Shown: piece after piece, positions 43,317 to 52,345 of the stretch
Layout of the letters: each line of letters starts with the position of its first letter
How positions within the stretch are numbered: position 1 is the stretch's first letter
NCBI RefSeq assembly: GCF_022808775.1
Contig: NZ_JAKZLA010000003.1
Span: forward strand, 310,001 to 374,000
Direction of reading: 5' to 3'
Source of the DNA: Geothrix terrae
Lineage (GTDB): Bacteria > Acidobacteriota > Holophagae > Holophagales > Holophagaceae
DNA length: 64,000 bases
Made by a program: the position numbers and the translations under genes
Notes under the pieces: generated by a model
Told to the model about the DNA's origin: nothing
Seen by the model: only the letters and a program-made list of their open reading frames with translations
Databases searched by the model: none

Positions 43317-44581
43317 CGGATCACCTCGACCCCGAGGTAGGGCCGCAGGGCCTCGGGCACCACGATGCTGCCGTCCGGCTGCTGGTAGTTCTCCAGAATG
43401 GCCACCCAGGTGCGGCCCACGGCAAGGCCGCTGCCGTTGAGGGTGTGGGCGAAGGCGGGCTTGCCCTCCTTCCCCTTCATCCGGATGTTCGCGCGACGGG
43501 CCTGGAAGTCCCCGAACCAGCTGCAGGAGCTGATCTCCCGGTAGGTGTCCTGCGAAGGCAGCCACACCTCCAGGTCGTAGGTCTTCTGGCTGCTGAAGCC
43601 CATGTCGCCTGTGCAGAGCAGCACCCGGCGGTAGGGCAGGCCCAGGGCCTCCAGGATGGCCTCCGCGTTCCCCGTGAGCCGTTCCAGCTCGGCCTCGGCC
43701 TCATCGGCGGCGGCGAAGGTGACCAGCTCCACCTTGTGGAACTGGTGCTGGCGGATGATGCCCTTGGTGTCCTTGCCGTAGCTGCCCGCCTCGCTGCGGA
43801 AGCAGGGCGTGAAGGCGCAGTGGCGCAGGGGCAGCGCGTCCGCCGGCAGGATCTCGTCGCGGTAGAGGTTCGTGACGGGGACTTCCGCCGTGGGGATGAG
43901 GTAGAGCGCGGCGCCGTCGCCGCGGGAGGTCTTGAAAAGATCCTGCTCGAACTTGGGCAGCTGGCCCGTGCCGTACATGCTGTCGGCGTTCACCAGGTAG
44001 GGCGGGATCACCTCGGTGTAGCCCGCCGCCGTCTGGCGGTCGAGCATGAAGGCGATGAGGGCCCGTTCCAGCTTGGCGCCCAGGCCCTTCAACACGGCGA
44101 AGCGCGCGCCGCTCAGCTTGGCGGCGCGGTCCAGGTCGAGGATGCCCAGGGCCGTGCCCAGCTCCACGTGGTCCTTCGGCGCGTCGATCTTCGGGACCTT
44201 CCCCCAGCGCTTGATCTCGACATTCGCATGCTCGTCACACCCCGAGGGCACGCTGGTGTGGGGCGGGTTGGGGATGCCGGCCAGGAAGTCCCGGAAGGCC
44301 GCTTCGATCTCGCGCTCGGCGGCTTCCAGCGCCTTCAGCCGGTCGCCCACCTCCCGCTGCTGGGCGATGAGGTGGTCCGCGTTCTCCTTGGCCCGCTTGA
44401 GACGCCCCACCTCCTCGCTCACGCGGTTGCGCTCCGCCTTGAGGGCCTCCGCCTCCTGGAGCGCCGCCCGGCGCCGCTGGTCCAGCTCCTGGTAGCGCGC
44501 CCGGTCCAGCGTGTAGCCCCGCTCGGACAGGCGGGTCGCCACGGCGTCGAGGTCGTTGCGCAGGAGGTTGGCGTCGATCAT
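43313..44581 (-). CDS. serS: Seryl-tRNA synthetase
   Basis: A 422-residue class II synthetase. The N-terminal coiled-coil arm (about 25-105, Arg/Glu/Ala-rich) binds the tRNA variable arm. Core motifs: TEVIPPYLVNADSMYGTGQLPKF, motif 2 FRSEAGSYGKDTKGIIRQHQFHKVE, and motif 3 HTLNGSGLAVGRTWVAILENYQ. Length is typical. The ATG at 44581 begins MIDANLLRNDLDAV, the standard opening. Confidence 0.96.
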   Translation of the reverse strand: MIDANLLRNDLDAVATRLSERGYTLDRARYQELDQRRRAALQEAEALKAERNRVSEEVGRLKRAKENADHLIAQQREVGDRLKALEAAEREIEAAFRDFLAGIPNPPHTSVPSGCDEHANVEIKRWGKVPKIDAPKDHVELGTALGILDLDRAAKLSGARFAVLKGLGAKLERALIAFMLDRQTAAGYTEVIPPYLVNADSMYGTGQLPKFEQDLFKTSRGDGAALYLIPTAEVPVTNLYRDEILPADALPLRHCAFTPCFRSEAGSYGKDTKGIIRQHQFHKVELVTFAAADEAEAELERLTGNAEAILEALGLPYRRVLLCTGDMGFSSQKTYDLEVWLPSQDTYREISSCSWFGDFQARRANIRMKGKEGKPAFAHTLNGSGLAVGRTWVAILENYQQPDGSIVVPEALRPYLGVEVIR

Positions 44582-44613
44582 GTCGGTTTCCCAATGACCT
44601 ATCAGTTTACCTG

Positions 44614-44646
44614 GCTCCAAAACGTGCTACGGACGCGTTTTGGAGC
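44614..44646. repeat. Perfect 11-bp hairpin upstream of serS
   Basis: GCTCCAAAACG (44614-44624) pairs perfectly with CGTTTTGGAGC (44636-44646) around an 11-base loop. It lies in the 176-nt gap between the asparaginase stop and serS start, 33 nt before the serS ATG in transcript sense. It could be a leader structure or an asparaginase terminator; no poly-T is present. Confidence 0.5.
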
Positions 44647-44757
44647 TCATCAACGGCAGAAGCTCAATCCTGTGACCTCCCGACCAGGCGGGTCGCGGAA
44701 CAGGCTGCGGGGTAGCCTGTGGAGCGGGGCCCCCACAGGGAGGGAATCACTCGACGC

Positions 44758-45765
44758 TCAGTCCTGCGACCACGCCCCCTCCGGCATGGGCTCCCCGGCC
44801 CAGGCCACCCCGAACGCCTCCCGCACGGCCTCGATGCCGCCACCGGTGCCCAGGACCAGGCCCATCTTGGCCAGGGCGGCCCACCGGGTGTGCAGGCCGC
44901 CGGAGATGGCGCCCATCGCCTCGATCTGCCGCCCCAGCTCGTAGGCCGAGAGGTCCACGCCGCCGTAGGGGCACTGGGAGATCACCACCACGGGCAGCCG
45001 CCGCAGCCGCGCGTCCTCGAGCATGGCCCGGAGATCCGCCCGGCCCATGGGCAGGTTGCCCGCGCCGAAGGCCTGGATCAGGACGGCCCTGGCGCCCGCG
45101 GGGGCCAGGCTCCAGGCCATGCCCGGGTGGGGCGTCAGGGTGTGGATGGCCAGATCCAGCCGCTCTCCCACGCCCTCTGGCACCTGCCGGACGAACTGGC
45201 CCACGTCGGGATGGAGGCGGATTTCCGCTCCGATCTCCGCCAGGGGGGGCAGGTTCGGGCTCTGGAAGGCCTCGAACTGGTGGACGCTCAGCTTGTCCGC
45301 GGCCACCCCGCGGATCCAGTGGGTGCCGAAGCAGATCCCCACCTCGGGGATCCCGCGGCAGGCCAGGTCCACCGCATTGACGAGGTTGCTGCGGGCGTCG
45401 CTGCGCACGAAGGCGAGGGGGCGCTGGCTGCCGGTGATGACCACGGGCTTGCCCAGGTCCGCCAGCAGGAAGCCCAGACAGGAGGCCGTGAACGCCATCG
45501 TGTCCGTGCCGTGGATGATCACGAACCCGTCGACCTCCTGGGCCGCGGCCCGCACGCGCGAAGCCAGCGCGAGGATGTGCTCCGGCTCCAGGCAGGAGGA
45601 ATCCTGGTTGAACGGGACCTCCACGGAGAGCTTCGCCATCTGGCCCAGCTCCGGCACCTGCTCCAGCAGGTGGTCCAGGAAGCGCCCCGGCGCCAGCGAG
45701 GCCGGTTCCCCGCTGGGCATCATGCCCAGGGTGCCACCCGTGTGGAGGAGGAGGATCGTCCGCAT
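44758..45765 (-). CDS. ansA: Type I L-asparaginase
   Basis: A 335-residue amidohydrolase converting asparagine to aspartate and ammonia. Catalytic Thr motifs are LLHTGGTLGMM near the start and IIHGTDTMAFTAS in the middle (Thr-Asp pair), with VVITGSQRPL and NLVNAVDLA following. No signal peptide, so it is the cytosolic low-affinity type. Divergent from the DUF1275 gene. Confidence 0.93.
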   Translation of the reverse strand: MRTILLLHTGGTLGMMPSGEPASLAPGRFLDHLLEQVPELGQMAKLSVEVPFNQDSSCLEPEHILALASRVRAAAQEVDGFVIIHGTDTMAFTASCLGFLLADLGKPVVITGSQRPLAFVRSDARSNLVNAVDLACRGIPEVGICFGTHWIRGVAADKLSVHQFEAFQSPNLPPLAEIGAEIRLHPDVGQFVRQVPEGVGERLDLAIHTLTPHPGMAWSLAPAGARAVLIQAFGAGNLPMGRADLRAMLEDARLRRLPVVVISQCPYGGVDLSAYELGRQIEAMGAISGGLHTRWAALAKMGLVLGTGGGIEAVREAFGVAWAGEPMPEGAWSQD

Positions 45766-45890
45766 GCTTCCACCCTAATCGAAACGGACCGGACTTCTCC
45801 ATCGGGTGGGCCGCCCACGGCGGGTCCTGGCCGGACGGTTGGCCGCCCTGGGTCCCGGATGGTTAACTGGACTGGGCCTATCGCCACCTC
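45766..45890. promoter_or_regulatory. Divergent promoter region (ansA / DUF1275 gene)
   Basis: A 125-nt gap between outward-facing genes. It must contain both promoters, but it is GC-rich and I cannot point to convincing -35/-10 boxes. Confidence 0.3.
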
Positions 45891-46796
45891 ATGCGCCGCA
45901 TTCCACGCTACCTCCAGCTGATCGCTGGCCGCTACCTCCGGCGGCTGCTGAGGGGGCGTCTGTCCGGCCGGCAGCTGCAGACGGCCGTGGAGACGGCCAT
46001 CGCCACCCTGCCCATCCAGGAGAAGCTCCTGGTGCGCGAGGGGGCCCTGCGTTCCGAGACCCTGAACCGCCAGCTGGCCTGGGCCATGGCCTTCGTGGCC
46101 GGGGCGGTGAACGCCGGCGGCTTCCTGGCGGTGAGCCACTACACCTCGCACGTGACCGGCGTGGTCTCCTCCATGGCTGACGAACTGGCCGACGGGGACC
46201 TGGCCACCGCCCTGGCCGCCCTCGCCATGATGCTGAGCTTCCTGGCGGGGGCTTTCGTCTGCACCACCCTGATCAGCTTCGGCCAGCGCCGGCGCATGCG
46301 CAGCCGCTACGCGCTGACCCTGGTGTTCGAGGCCATCCTGATGATGGTCTTCGGGCTCATGGGCAACCGCCTCCAGCAGGAGATCCGCTTCACCCTGCCC
46401 AGCACCGTCATGCTGCTCTGCTTCATCATGGGCATGCACAACACCGTCACCTCCATCATCTCCGGCGCCGCCGTGCGCACCACTCACCTCACGGGCACGG
46501 TCACGGACATTGGCATCGAACTGAGCCGCCTGACCTACGTGAATGTCCACCACCGGCACGGCCGGGAGCGCATCGTCGCCAACCGCCAGAAGCTCACGCT
46601 GCTCCTGCTGATCCTGATCTCCTTCATCGTCGGCGGCGTATCGGGGGCCCTCGGGTTCCGGCACATCGGCTTCAAGGTCACAGTGCCCCTGGCCCTGTTC
46701 CTGTGCTTCCTCGCGGCCCGCCCCCTGCTGCTGGAGATGCGCCTCCTGCTGCACCGCCTCCGCCGGCAGTGGGATCCGGATCACACCTCGCCGTGA
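45891..46796 (+). CDS. DUF1275 (YoaK-like) membrane protein
   Basis: A 301-residue protein. A basic amphipathic N-terminal extension (about 1-60) precedes six or so membrane helices. Signature segments: FVAGAVNAGGFLAVSHYTSHVTGVVSSMADELA, LVFEAILMMVFGLMGNRLQ, and MGMHNTVTSIISGAAVRTTHLTGTVTDIGIEL. DUF1275 proteins are uncharacterised inner-membrane proteins, perhaps transporters. The N-terminal extension is longer than usual. Confidence 0.85.
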   Translation: MRRIPRYLQLIAGRYLRRLLRGRLSGRQLQTAVETAIATLPIQEKLLVREGALRSETLNRQLAWAMAFVAGAVNAGGFLAVSHYTSHVTGVVSSMADELADGDLATALAALAMMLSFLAGAFVCTTLISFGQRRRMRSRYALTLVFEAILMMVFGLMGNRLQQEIRFTLPSTVMLLCFIMGMHNTVTSIISGAAVRTTHLTGTVTDIGIELSRLTYVNVHHRHGRERIVANRQKLTLLLLILISFIVGGVSGALGFRHIGFKVTVPLALFLCFLAARPLLLEMRLLLHRLRRQWDPDHTSP

Positions 46797-46874
46797 CCCC
46801 CGGAACTGTAACCTCCGGCCCTCTGCCCCCGCCTGGCTGCCGGCCGCAGGCTACAACGCGGGTTGCCATGAGGC

Positions 46875-47519
46875 TTACAGCGCGACCACAGCCGCCTTCA
46901 GCTCGTCGAAGCCCTGGTCGCAGGTGCAGCTGATCACCACGGCGCACTGGCCCGGCTGGCTTGGCGGCAGCTGGACCTCCCCATCGAAGTGGCCATCGCT
47001 GCCCGTGCGCCCGGTCAGGAGGCTGATGGCCTTCTTGAGGCTGGACACCAGCTTCACCGAGACCTCGGCATCGGCCACGGGGCTCTGGCTCTGGCTGAGG
47101 CGGGCCCGCAGGCGCACCCGGAAGGGGGCTCCGAAGGCCGGCTTCAGGGGCTGGTCCAGCACCAGCTCCAGCGTGTCCACATCGCCCTCCAGCTGGAGGA
47201 ACTCGAGGATGGCCTGGTCCAGAGGCCGGTCGTTAAAGGCCTGCTTCTCCAGCAGATCCGGCGGCGTCTGGTCGTACTTGCCGTTCTTGATGTCCCGGAT
47301 CACCGCCCGGTGCTGCTCATCCATGCGCTCCTGAACGGCGACATCGGACACGGGCGGGGCCGAGATCAGGTCCTCATAGGAAGACCGGTAGTTGTCCAGG
47401 ATCTCGCCGCCCACGTAGATGAGGGTCTCGATCTTGGGGTTCGACATGCCCTTGTCTTCGGTCTGCACGTGGTAGACGCGGTTCCCATGGCGGACATCGG
47501 TGTTGTAGCCGGTGATCAT
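46875..47519 (-). CDS. Conserved-looking protein of unknown function
   Basis: A 214-residue protein, no signal peptide or membrane helix. The N-terminus (GYNTDVRHGNRVYHVQTEDKGMSNPKIETLIYVGGEILDNYRSSYEDL) has a pattern I recall from uncharacterised proteins of delta-proteobacteria and acidobacteria. The C-terminal half (about 115-214) looks like a beta-sandwich with an Ig/carboxypeptidase-regulatory flavour (FRVRLRARLSQSQSPVADAEVSVKL ... TGSDGHFDGEVQLP). It lies 42 nt downstream of the response regulator on the same strand, implying a joint function. Confidence 0.65.
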   Translation of the reverse strand: MITGYNTDVRHGNRVYHVQTEDKGMSNPKIETLIYVGGEILDNYRSSYEDLISAPPVSDVAVQERMDEQHRAVIRDIKNGKYDQTPPDLLEKQAFNDRPLDQAILEFLQLEGDVDTLELVLDQPLKPAFGAPFRVRLRARLSQSQSPVADAEVSVKLVSSLKKAISLLTGRTGSDGHFDGEVQLPPSQPGQCAVVISCTCDQGFDELKAAVVAL

Positions 47520-47561
47520 GGGAGGAACCCGGAAGACGGAGGGGCAGGGCGGATCATGAAC

Positions 47562-49028
47562 CTACCTCTGCAATCTTCCAGCCAGTTCCGGCATGACTTC
47601 CCAGGCGATCTCGCGGATCACCTGATCGCCCATGCGGGCCACCAGGGCCTTCACCAGGGCATCCATCAGCGCAGGATCGGCCAGGAGCGCCTGGACCTGG
47701 GCAGGCGTGAGGGCCGCCTGCCCGGGTGCGGCAGGCGCCTGCCCAGGCGCGGCAGCTGCCACCTCCACCGGGGCGGCCATGGCTGGCGGGACAGGCGCAG
47801 CGGAAGGAACCACCGGCGGAATTCCGGCGATCGGGAACGCTGGAGGGGGAGGCTCCAAGACCGGGGCCGCCGGGGGTTCCGGCGCGGCCTGGTGAGTGGA
47901 CGGATGGGTGGGCTGGTGGGCCTCCTGCGACCGCTCCAGCAGACCGGCGGCCCCGGCCGCCAGGCCGGCGAAGGCGACGCCCGCCACGGGAAGAATGGGA
48001 GGGCGCTCGGCCGCGGCGGGCGGCTCGGGCAGAGGCGGCAGGTCGAGGGTGCCCAAGTCGTCGAGGGTCTCGAGGCCCGTGAAGGCGGGCAGGCTTTCCT
48101 CCACCAGGGCCTCCGCCGGGGTGGGCGCGGGGGCGGGCTCGAGCGCCGGCGCAGGCATCGGGGGAAGCGCCGAAGGAGCCGGCAGGGGTTCGGCCACCGC
48201 GGGGAGGGCGACAGGCAGAGGAGGAAGCGACTCGGTGGCCAGGCCGTGAAGGCTGTCCAGGTCCAGCTCTTCCAGGTCGAGGTGGACTTGGGCCACGGCC
48301 GGAGGCTCGGGGACCAAGGTGGAAGTCGGGGCGGGAACCTGTGCGGGAACCGGGGCGGGAATCGGCTCAGGAGCGGACGGGGGGGCCATCTCGGCCACCA
48401 CATCCTCGGGCCAGAGGTCCTCGGCCGTCAGGACCAGCAGGTCGTCCTCGGCCGTGTCGGCGAGGGCGATCTGCGGAGGCACGGCGTCGGTGCCAAGGGC
48501 AGGAAGGTCGATATCCAGGGCCGGAAGGGCCTCCAGCGCCGGGGGCGGAGGGTTCGGCGGAAAGACCGGTCGGGCGAATTCGGCCGTCTTCGCAGGCTCC
48601 GGCGTCAGGGGAGCCACAGCGGCAACAGGTGCGGCGGCGGCAGGCGCGGCTGAGGCGACCGGGGTCGCCAGCAGGGCCTTCACGCGATCCGCCAACTCGC
48701 GGAGCTCGATGGGCTTCTTCAGGAAGCCCTGGACGGGGGCCTGGGCCAGCCTGGCCGGATCCACGGGGTCCAGCACGCCGGCCATCATGGCGATGGGAAG
48801 GCGGGCGGTGGCCTCCATCTCCCTCAGGCGGGCCAGCAGGGCCCACCCGTCCATGCCGGGCATGGCGGTATCCACCAGGGCCACGTCGAACCGTTCGCCC
48901 CGGACGATCCGGTCCAGGGCCTCGGCGGCGGAGTCGACACAGACCACTTCCACATCCGTGGGAGCCAGCAGGGATTCGGCGATGCGGTGGATGCTGGGAT
49001 TGTCGTCCACGAGGAGGAGGCGGGGCAT
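47562..49028 (-). CDS. Response regulator with long Pro/Ala linker and helical C-terminal tail
   Basis: A 488-residue protein. Residues 1-115 are a receiver domain: acidic pair Asp8/Asp9, phosphoacceptor Asp53 (ALVDTAMPGMDG) and Lys in FLKKP; the usual Thr/Ser switch position looks like Ala (IAMMAG). Residues about 120-430 are an acidic Pro/Ala/Glu/Leu-rich linker with short hydrophobic repeats such as LPALDIDLPAL and LGTLDLPPLPEPP. The tail (about 440-488) is helical, ending VIREIAWEVMPELAGRL. No DNA-binding or enzymatic output domain is visible. The ATG at 49028 gives the canonical receiver start. Confidence 0.8.
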   Translation of the reverse strand: MPRLLLVDDNPSIHRIAESLLAPTDVEVVCVDSAAEALDRIVRGERFDVALVDTAMPGMDGWALLARLREMEATARLPIAMMAGVLDPVDPARLAQAPVQGFLKKPIELRELADRVKALLATPVASAAPAAAAPVAAVAPLTPEPAKTAEFARPVFPPNPPPPALEALPALDIDLPALGTDAVPPQIALADTAEDDLLVLTAEDLWPEDVVAEMAPPSAPEPIPAPVPAQVPAPTSTLVPEPPAVAQVHLDLEELDLDSLHGLATESLPPLPVALPAVAEPLPAPSALPPMPAPALEPAPAPTPAEALVEESLPAFTGLETLDDLGTLDLPPLPEPPAAAERPPILPVAGVAFAGLAAGAAGLLERSQEAHQPTHPSTHQAAPEPPAAPVLEPPPPAFPIAGIPPVVPSAAPVPPAMAAPVEVAAAAPGQAPAAPGQAALTPAQVQALLADPALMDALVKALVARMGDQVIREIAWEVMPELAGRLQR

Positions 49029-49139
49029 CTGGTTACCTCGGGAGGCCGGGAGGAAGAAAGAGTGGCTGGGCACAACGCTACCAGAAATCTGCACTTCCAA
49101 CGCAAGCGAATGGGCCGGAGGCGTGTCTGGAATCTGACG

Positions 49140-50444
49140 CTAGCGCAACAGCTTCTTCAAGACCCGTACCCGTTCCACTTCCACCAGGCGGACCAGCAGG
49201 ACGCGATCTCCCACCCAGATCCAGGCGACGCCCAGGGGTTCGCGCAGGGCGACCTCGGGGCCCCCGGGCAGCCAGCCTTTGACGGAGACGCGCAGGTTCA
49301 AGGCGGCGCGCCAATCCGGACGGAAGGCCTCGCTCAGCGCCTGGCGCTGGCGCTCCGGCGGCAGGGCGCTCTCGTTCCACCGCTGGTCCCAGGCATCGAA
49401 GGCCCCGTTGTCCCGCCAGGCCCAGGCCGCGTCCCAGGCGGGCCAGGGCAGCGCCCCCTCGGGCACCGGGGACCAGTCCACCCCGGTCACCGGGCTGGTG
49501 CGGCGGGCCATCCCCTCGTCGGCGAGAGGCGAGGTCAAGGCCATGCGCTGGGGCGGATGGGCCGTGAGCAGCCCCGGCCCCGCGGCGGCGCGGCGCCACC
49601 GGCCCTCCTTCAGAACCCAGGCGACCCACCCCTGGACGCCTCCGTACCAGAGGCGGTCCGCCCGCGGAAACCAGAGCCGATCCCCCGCGTGCCAAGGCAG
49701 CTCGATGCGGGCACCGGGCAGGTCCCGGCCATCGTCCGACAGGGCCTCCGGCTTCGTGGCCAGGCCCCGGGGCGGAGCGGGGAGATCCGCTTCATCCCAG
49801 CCGGCGAGGGTGGCTTCCCCCAGATCCGTCTCCAGGGGCAGGACCCCGACCAGCAGGCGGGATTCCGCCCTGGGATCGGCTTTCTCGAAGAAGCCCAGCA
49901 GCACCGCCCTCCCGTCCCAGCTGAACCGGCTCCACGGCCCGGACTCCGTGGACCAGATCACCCGGCCCTCGGGCACCTCCAGCAACCGGGTCTCGTAGCG
50001 GCCGTCCCCCATCTGGAGGGTGACCAGCAGGCGGTTGCCCTTGGCCGGATCCAGCCGGGCGGAGGAAAGGGGGGCATCGAACCGGTACCGGCGCCATTCC
50101 AGCCCGCGCCAGAGGACGACCTCGCTCCGCCCCTGGGGGCCGTTCAGGGCCAGGCCCTGGTCGCCCAGGTAGGGCGAGGCCGGCTCCCAGGGCGTGCCGA
50201 AGCCGCCTTCGAAGGGCCAGGGCTCGGATTGGTCCGGATCCAGGGCCCCCTGGAAGCGCGGCGCCCAGCCCTCCTCCAACCTCAGCTCGGCGAGGGTCTC
50301 GCTGCCGCCGAGGCTCATCACCGCGGGGGCGTCCACCGCGCCCACCCCGCCCGAGGTCACCGGACGCGGCGCCTGCACCACCGCGAAGAGCAGCAGCATG
50401 GCGGCGATGAAGAGGGTGGCGATGATGTACCGTTGTGGGATCAC
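49140..50444 (-). CDS. Membrane-anchored protein of unknown function, possible beta-propeller-like
   Basis: A 434-residue protein with GTG start. One N-terminal transmembrane helix (about 7-25, YIIATLFIAAMLLLFAVVQ) puts the rest outside the cytoplasm. The body has repeated short strand-like units with Trp (EGWAPRFQG, GLEWRRYRF, GDGRYETRLLEVPEG, WSRFSWDGRAVLLGFFE, GDRLWFPRADRLWYGG), which suggests a beta-propeller or similar fold. I do not recognise a family. The end (VRLVEVERVRVLKKLLR) is basic. Confidence 0.6.
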   Translation of the reverse strand: MIPQRYIIATLFIAAMLLLFAVVQAPRPVTSGGVGAVDAPAVMSLGGSETLAELRLEEGWAPRFQGALDPDQSEPWPFEGGFGTPWEPASPYLGDQGLALNGPQGRSEVVLWRGLEWRRYRFDAPLSSARLDPAKGNRLLVTLQMGDGRYETRLLEVPEGRVIWSTESGPWSRFSWDGRAVLLGFFEKADPRAESRLLVGVLPLETDLGEATLAGWDEADLPAPPRGLATKPEALSDDGRDLPGARIELPWHAGDRLWFPRADRLWYGGVQGWVAWVLKEGRWRRAAAGPGLLTAHPPQRMALTSPLADEGMARRTSPVTGVDWSPVPEGALPWPAWDAAWAWRDNGAFDAWDQRWNESALPPERQRQALSEAFRPDWRAALNLRVSVKGWLPGGPEVALREPLGVAWIWVGDRVLLVRLVEVERVRVLKKLLR

Positions 50445-50494
50445 GATGGGACCGCAGGGACAGCACCATCATGCCTGATCGGAGGCGCGCCGCG

Positions 50495-51019
50495 ATGAAG
50501 CACAAACCCGCCGTGGAGACCGAGCTCAAGCTGCGCATCCCGGCCACGGGCCCCTACCGCGCCCTGCTGGAGGCCCTGGGCTTCCGCGAGGTCGTCCCCG
50601 CCCAGGCGGAGGTAAGCGTGCTCTGGGATCGGGATGGCGAGCTGCGGGCGGCGGGCTCGGCGTTGCGGACACGGCGCTTCGCCGGAGCCTTCCGACTGAC
50701 CTGGAAAGGCCCCAAGGTGCCGGACCCCATGCTCAAGATCCGCCCCGAGCACGAGGCGGGCATCGACGATGGCGAATCCCTGGAGGCCATCCTCCGCGCC
50801 CTGGGCTTCTCGCCCGTGCTGCGCATGGAGAAGACCCGGGCCGTGTGGGAACGGGACGAGCTGGAGGCCTGCCTCGACGAGACCCCCTTCGGCTGCTACC
50901 TGGAGCTGGAGGGCGATCCCCAGGCCATCCGCGTCGCCATGGAGGGCCTGGGCCTCGCCCCCAACCGCGCCGAGCCCCGCAGCTATCCGGAGCTGTACCA
51001 AGCGCATGGGCTGGGCTGA
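50495..51019 (+). CDS. CYTH-domain protein
   Basis: A 174-residue CYTH (triphosphate tunnel) protein. It has the ExExK-type opening VETELKLRI, alternating charged strands (LRTRRFAGAFRLTWKGP, LKIRPEHEAGID, RMEKTRAVWERDELEACLDE) and FGCYLELEG. Substrates across the family range from thiamine triphosphate to inorganic triphosphate and ATP (class IV cyclase); which one is used here is unknown. The ATG at 50495 has GGAGG at 50481-50485; an ATG at 50471 is an alternative. Confidence 0.85.
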   Translation: MKHKPAVETELKLRIPATGPYRALLEALGFREVVPAQAEVSVLWDRDGELRAAGSALRTRRFAGAFRLTWKGPKVPDPMLKIRPEHEAGIDDGESLEAILRALGFSPVLRMEKTRAVWERDELEACLDETPFGCYLELEGDPQAIRVAMEGLGLAPNRAEPRSYPELYQAHGLG

Positions 51020-51035
51020 TGTTCTGAAGGGCCAT

Positions 51036-51123
51036 GCGCAGAGGCAAGGTCTCCTTGCCTCTGCGCGGGGGTCCGGGGGTGTTCGCGCAGCGTGCCCTTA
51101 GATCCTGCGGGACGCATGCGTCC
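51036..51123. repeat. Palindrome-rich convergent intergenic region
   Basis: Two perfect inverted repeats: GCGCAGAGGCAAGG/CCTTGCCTCTGCGC (51036-51049 with 51053-51066, three-base loop) and the self-complementary GGACGCATGCGTCC (51110-51123). Both lie between the convergent CYTH and PLP-enzyme genes. The first could act as a bidirectional terminator, although no T-tract follows. Confidence 0.6.
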
Positions 51124-51148
51124 GCGCAGGGGAACCCCCGGAGCGATA

Positions 51149-52303
51149 TCAGACCTTCAGCACCTGCTCCAGGTCCTCGATGAGGTCCTGGACGTCTTCC
51201 ACGCCCACGCTAAGGCGCAGGAGGTTGTCGTTGATGCCGAGGCGCTGGCGGTCGGCCTCGGGCACGCTGCCGTGGGTCATGCTGGCCGGGTGGCAGACCA
51301 GGCTCTCCACACCGCCCAGGCTCTCCGCCAGGGAGAAGACCTTGAAGCTGGAGGCCATGCGCCGCGTGCGCTCAGCGTCGCCGGTGTCGAAGCTGACGAT
51401 GCCCGAGAAGCCCTTCATCTGCTGCTTGGCGAGGGCGTGCTGGGGGTGGGATTCCAGGCCGGGGTAGTAGACGGCCTTCAGGTCCTTGCGGGCCTCCAGC
51501 CAGCGGGCAATCTGGAGCGCGCTCCGGTTGTGGCGCTCCATGCGCAGGTGCAGCGTCTTGGTGCCCCGCAGGATGAGCCAGGATTCCATGGGCGAGAGGA
51601 TGCCGCCCGCGGCCTTCTGGTGGAAGCGCAGGCCCTCGGCGATGTCCTCGCGGCTGGTGATGGCGATGCCGCCGATCGTGTCGCTGTGGCCGTTCAGGTA
51701 CTTGGTGGTGGAGTGGAAGACCAGGTCGGCCCCCAGCTCCAGGGGGCGCTGGTTGTAGGGCGTGGCGAAGGTGTTGTCCACGGCCAGCACGGCCGTGCAG
51801 CCCGCCTCCGTCATCACGCGGCGCACGCCGGGGATATCCGTGATCCCCAGCATGGGGTTGGTGGGCGTCTCCAGCATCACGAGCTTCGTGGCCGGGCGCA
51901 GGGCTGCGCGGAAGGCGGCCAGGTCGCCGGTGTCCACCTGAGTGTAGGTGAGGCCGAAGCGGGTCATCACCTTGTCCAGGAGACGGAAGGTGCCGCCGTA
52001 GACGTTGTCGCCCAGCACCACGTGGTCGCCGCTGGAGAGCTGCTCGAAGATGGCCTGCACCGCCGCCATGCCCGAGCCGAAGGCCATGCCGTGGGCGCCG
52101 CCCTCGAGGGCCGCCAGGTTGGCCTCCAGGGCGTCGCGGGTGGGGTTGCGCACGCGGGCGTAGTCGAAGCCCTTGTTCTGGCCCAGGCCCTCCTGCACAT
52201 AGGTGCTGGTGAAGAAGACCGGCGTCATGATGGCGCCGCTGGTGGGATCCGGGCTCTGGCCGGCGTGGATGCAGCGGGTGTCGAAACGGCCTTGGGGATT
52301 CAT
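51149..52303 (-). CDS. Cystathionine gamma-synthase/gamma-lyase-type PLP enzyme
   Basis: A 384-residue trans-sulphuration enzyme. Landmarks: RFDTRCIHAGQSPDPTSGAIMTPVFFTSTYVQ, YARVRNPTRDALE, FGSGMAAVQAIF, the PLP lysine in HSTTKYLNGHSD, and SLGGVESLVCHPASMTHGSVP near the end. The Cys/Met metabolism family is clear, but synthase and lyase activities cannot be separated by eye. No other methionine gene is nearby. Divergent from a small lipoprotein gene. Confidence 0.92.
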   Translation of the reverse strand: MNPQGRFDTRCIHAGQSPDPTSGAIMTPVFFTSTYVQEGLGQNKGFDYARVRNPTRDALEANLAALEGGAHGMAFGSGMAAVQAIFEQLSSGDHVVLGDNVYGGTFRLLDKVMTRFGLTYTQVDTGDLAAFRAALRPATKLVMLETPTNPMLGITDIPGVRRVMTEAGCTAVLAVDNTFATPYNQRPLELGADLVFHSTTKYLNGHSDTIGGIAITSREDIAEGLRFHQKAAGGILSPMESWLILRGTKTLHLRMERHNRSALQIARWLEARKDLKAVYYPGLESHPQHALAKQQMKGFSGIVSFDTGDAERTRRMASSFKVFSLAESLGGVESLVCHPASMTHGSVPEADRQRLGINDNLLRLSVGVEDVQDLIEDLEQVLKV

Positions 52304-52345
52304 GGGACCATCCTTCCTGATCCACCAGTGTGAAGGTGAGCGTCC

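Noticed and set aside
44582-44757. T-box-like leader before serS
   Set aside because: Only a simple hairpin is visible; no T-box sequence or specifier loop, and the GC-rich Gram-negative context makes it unlikely.
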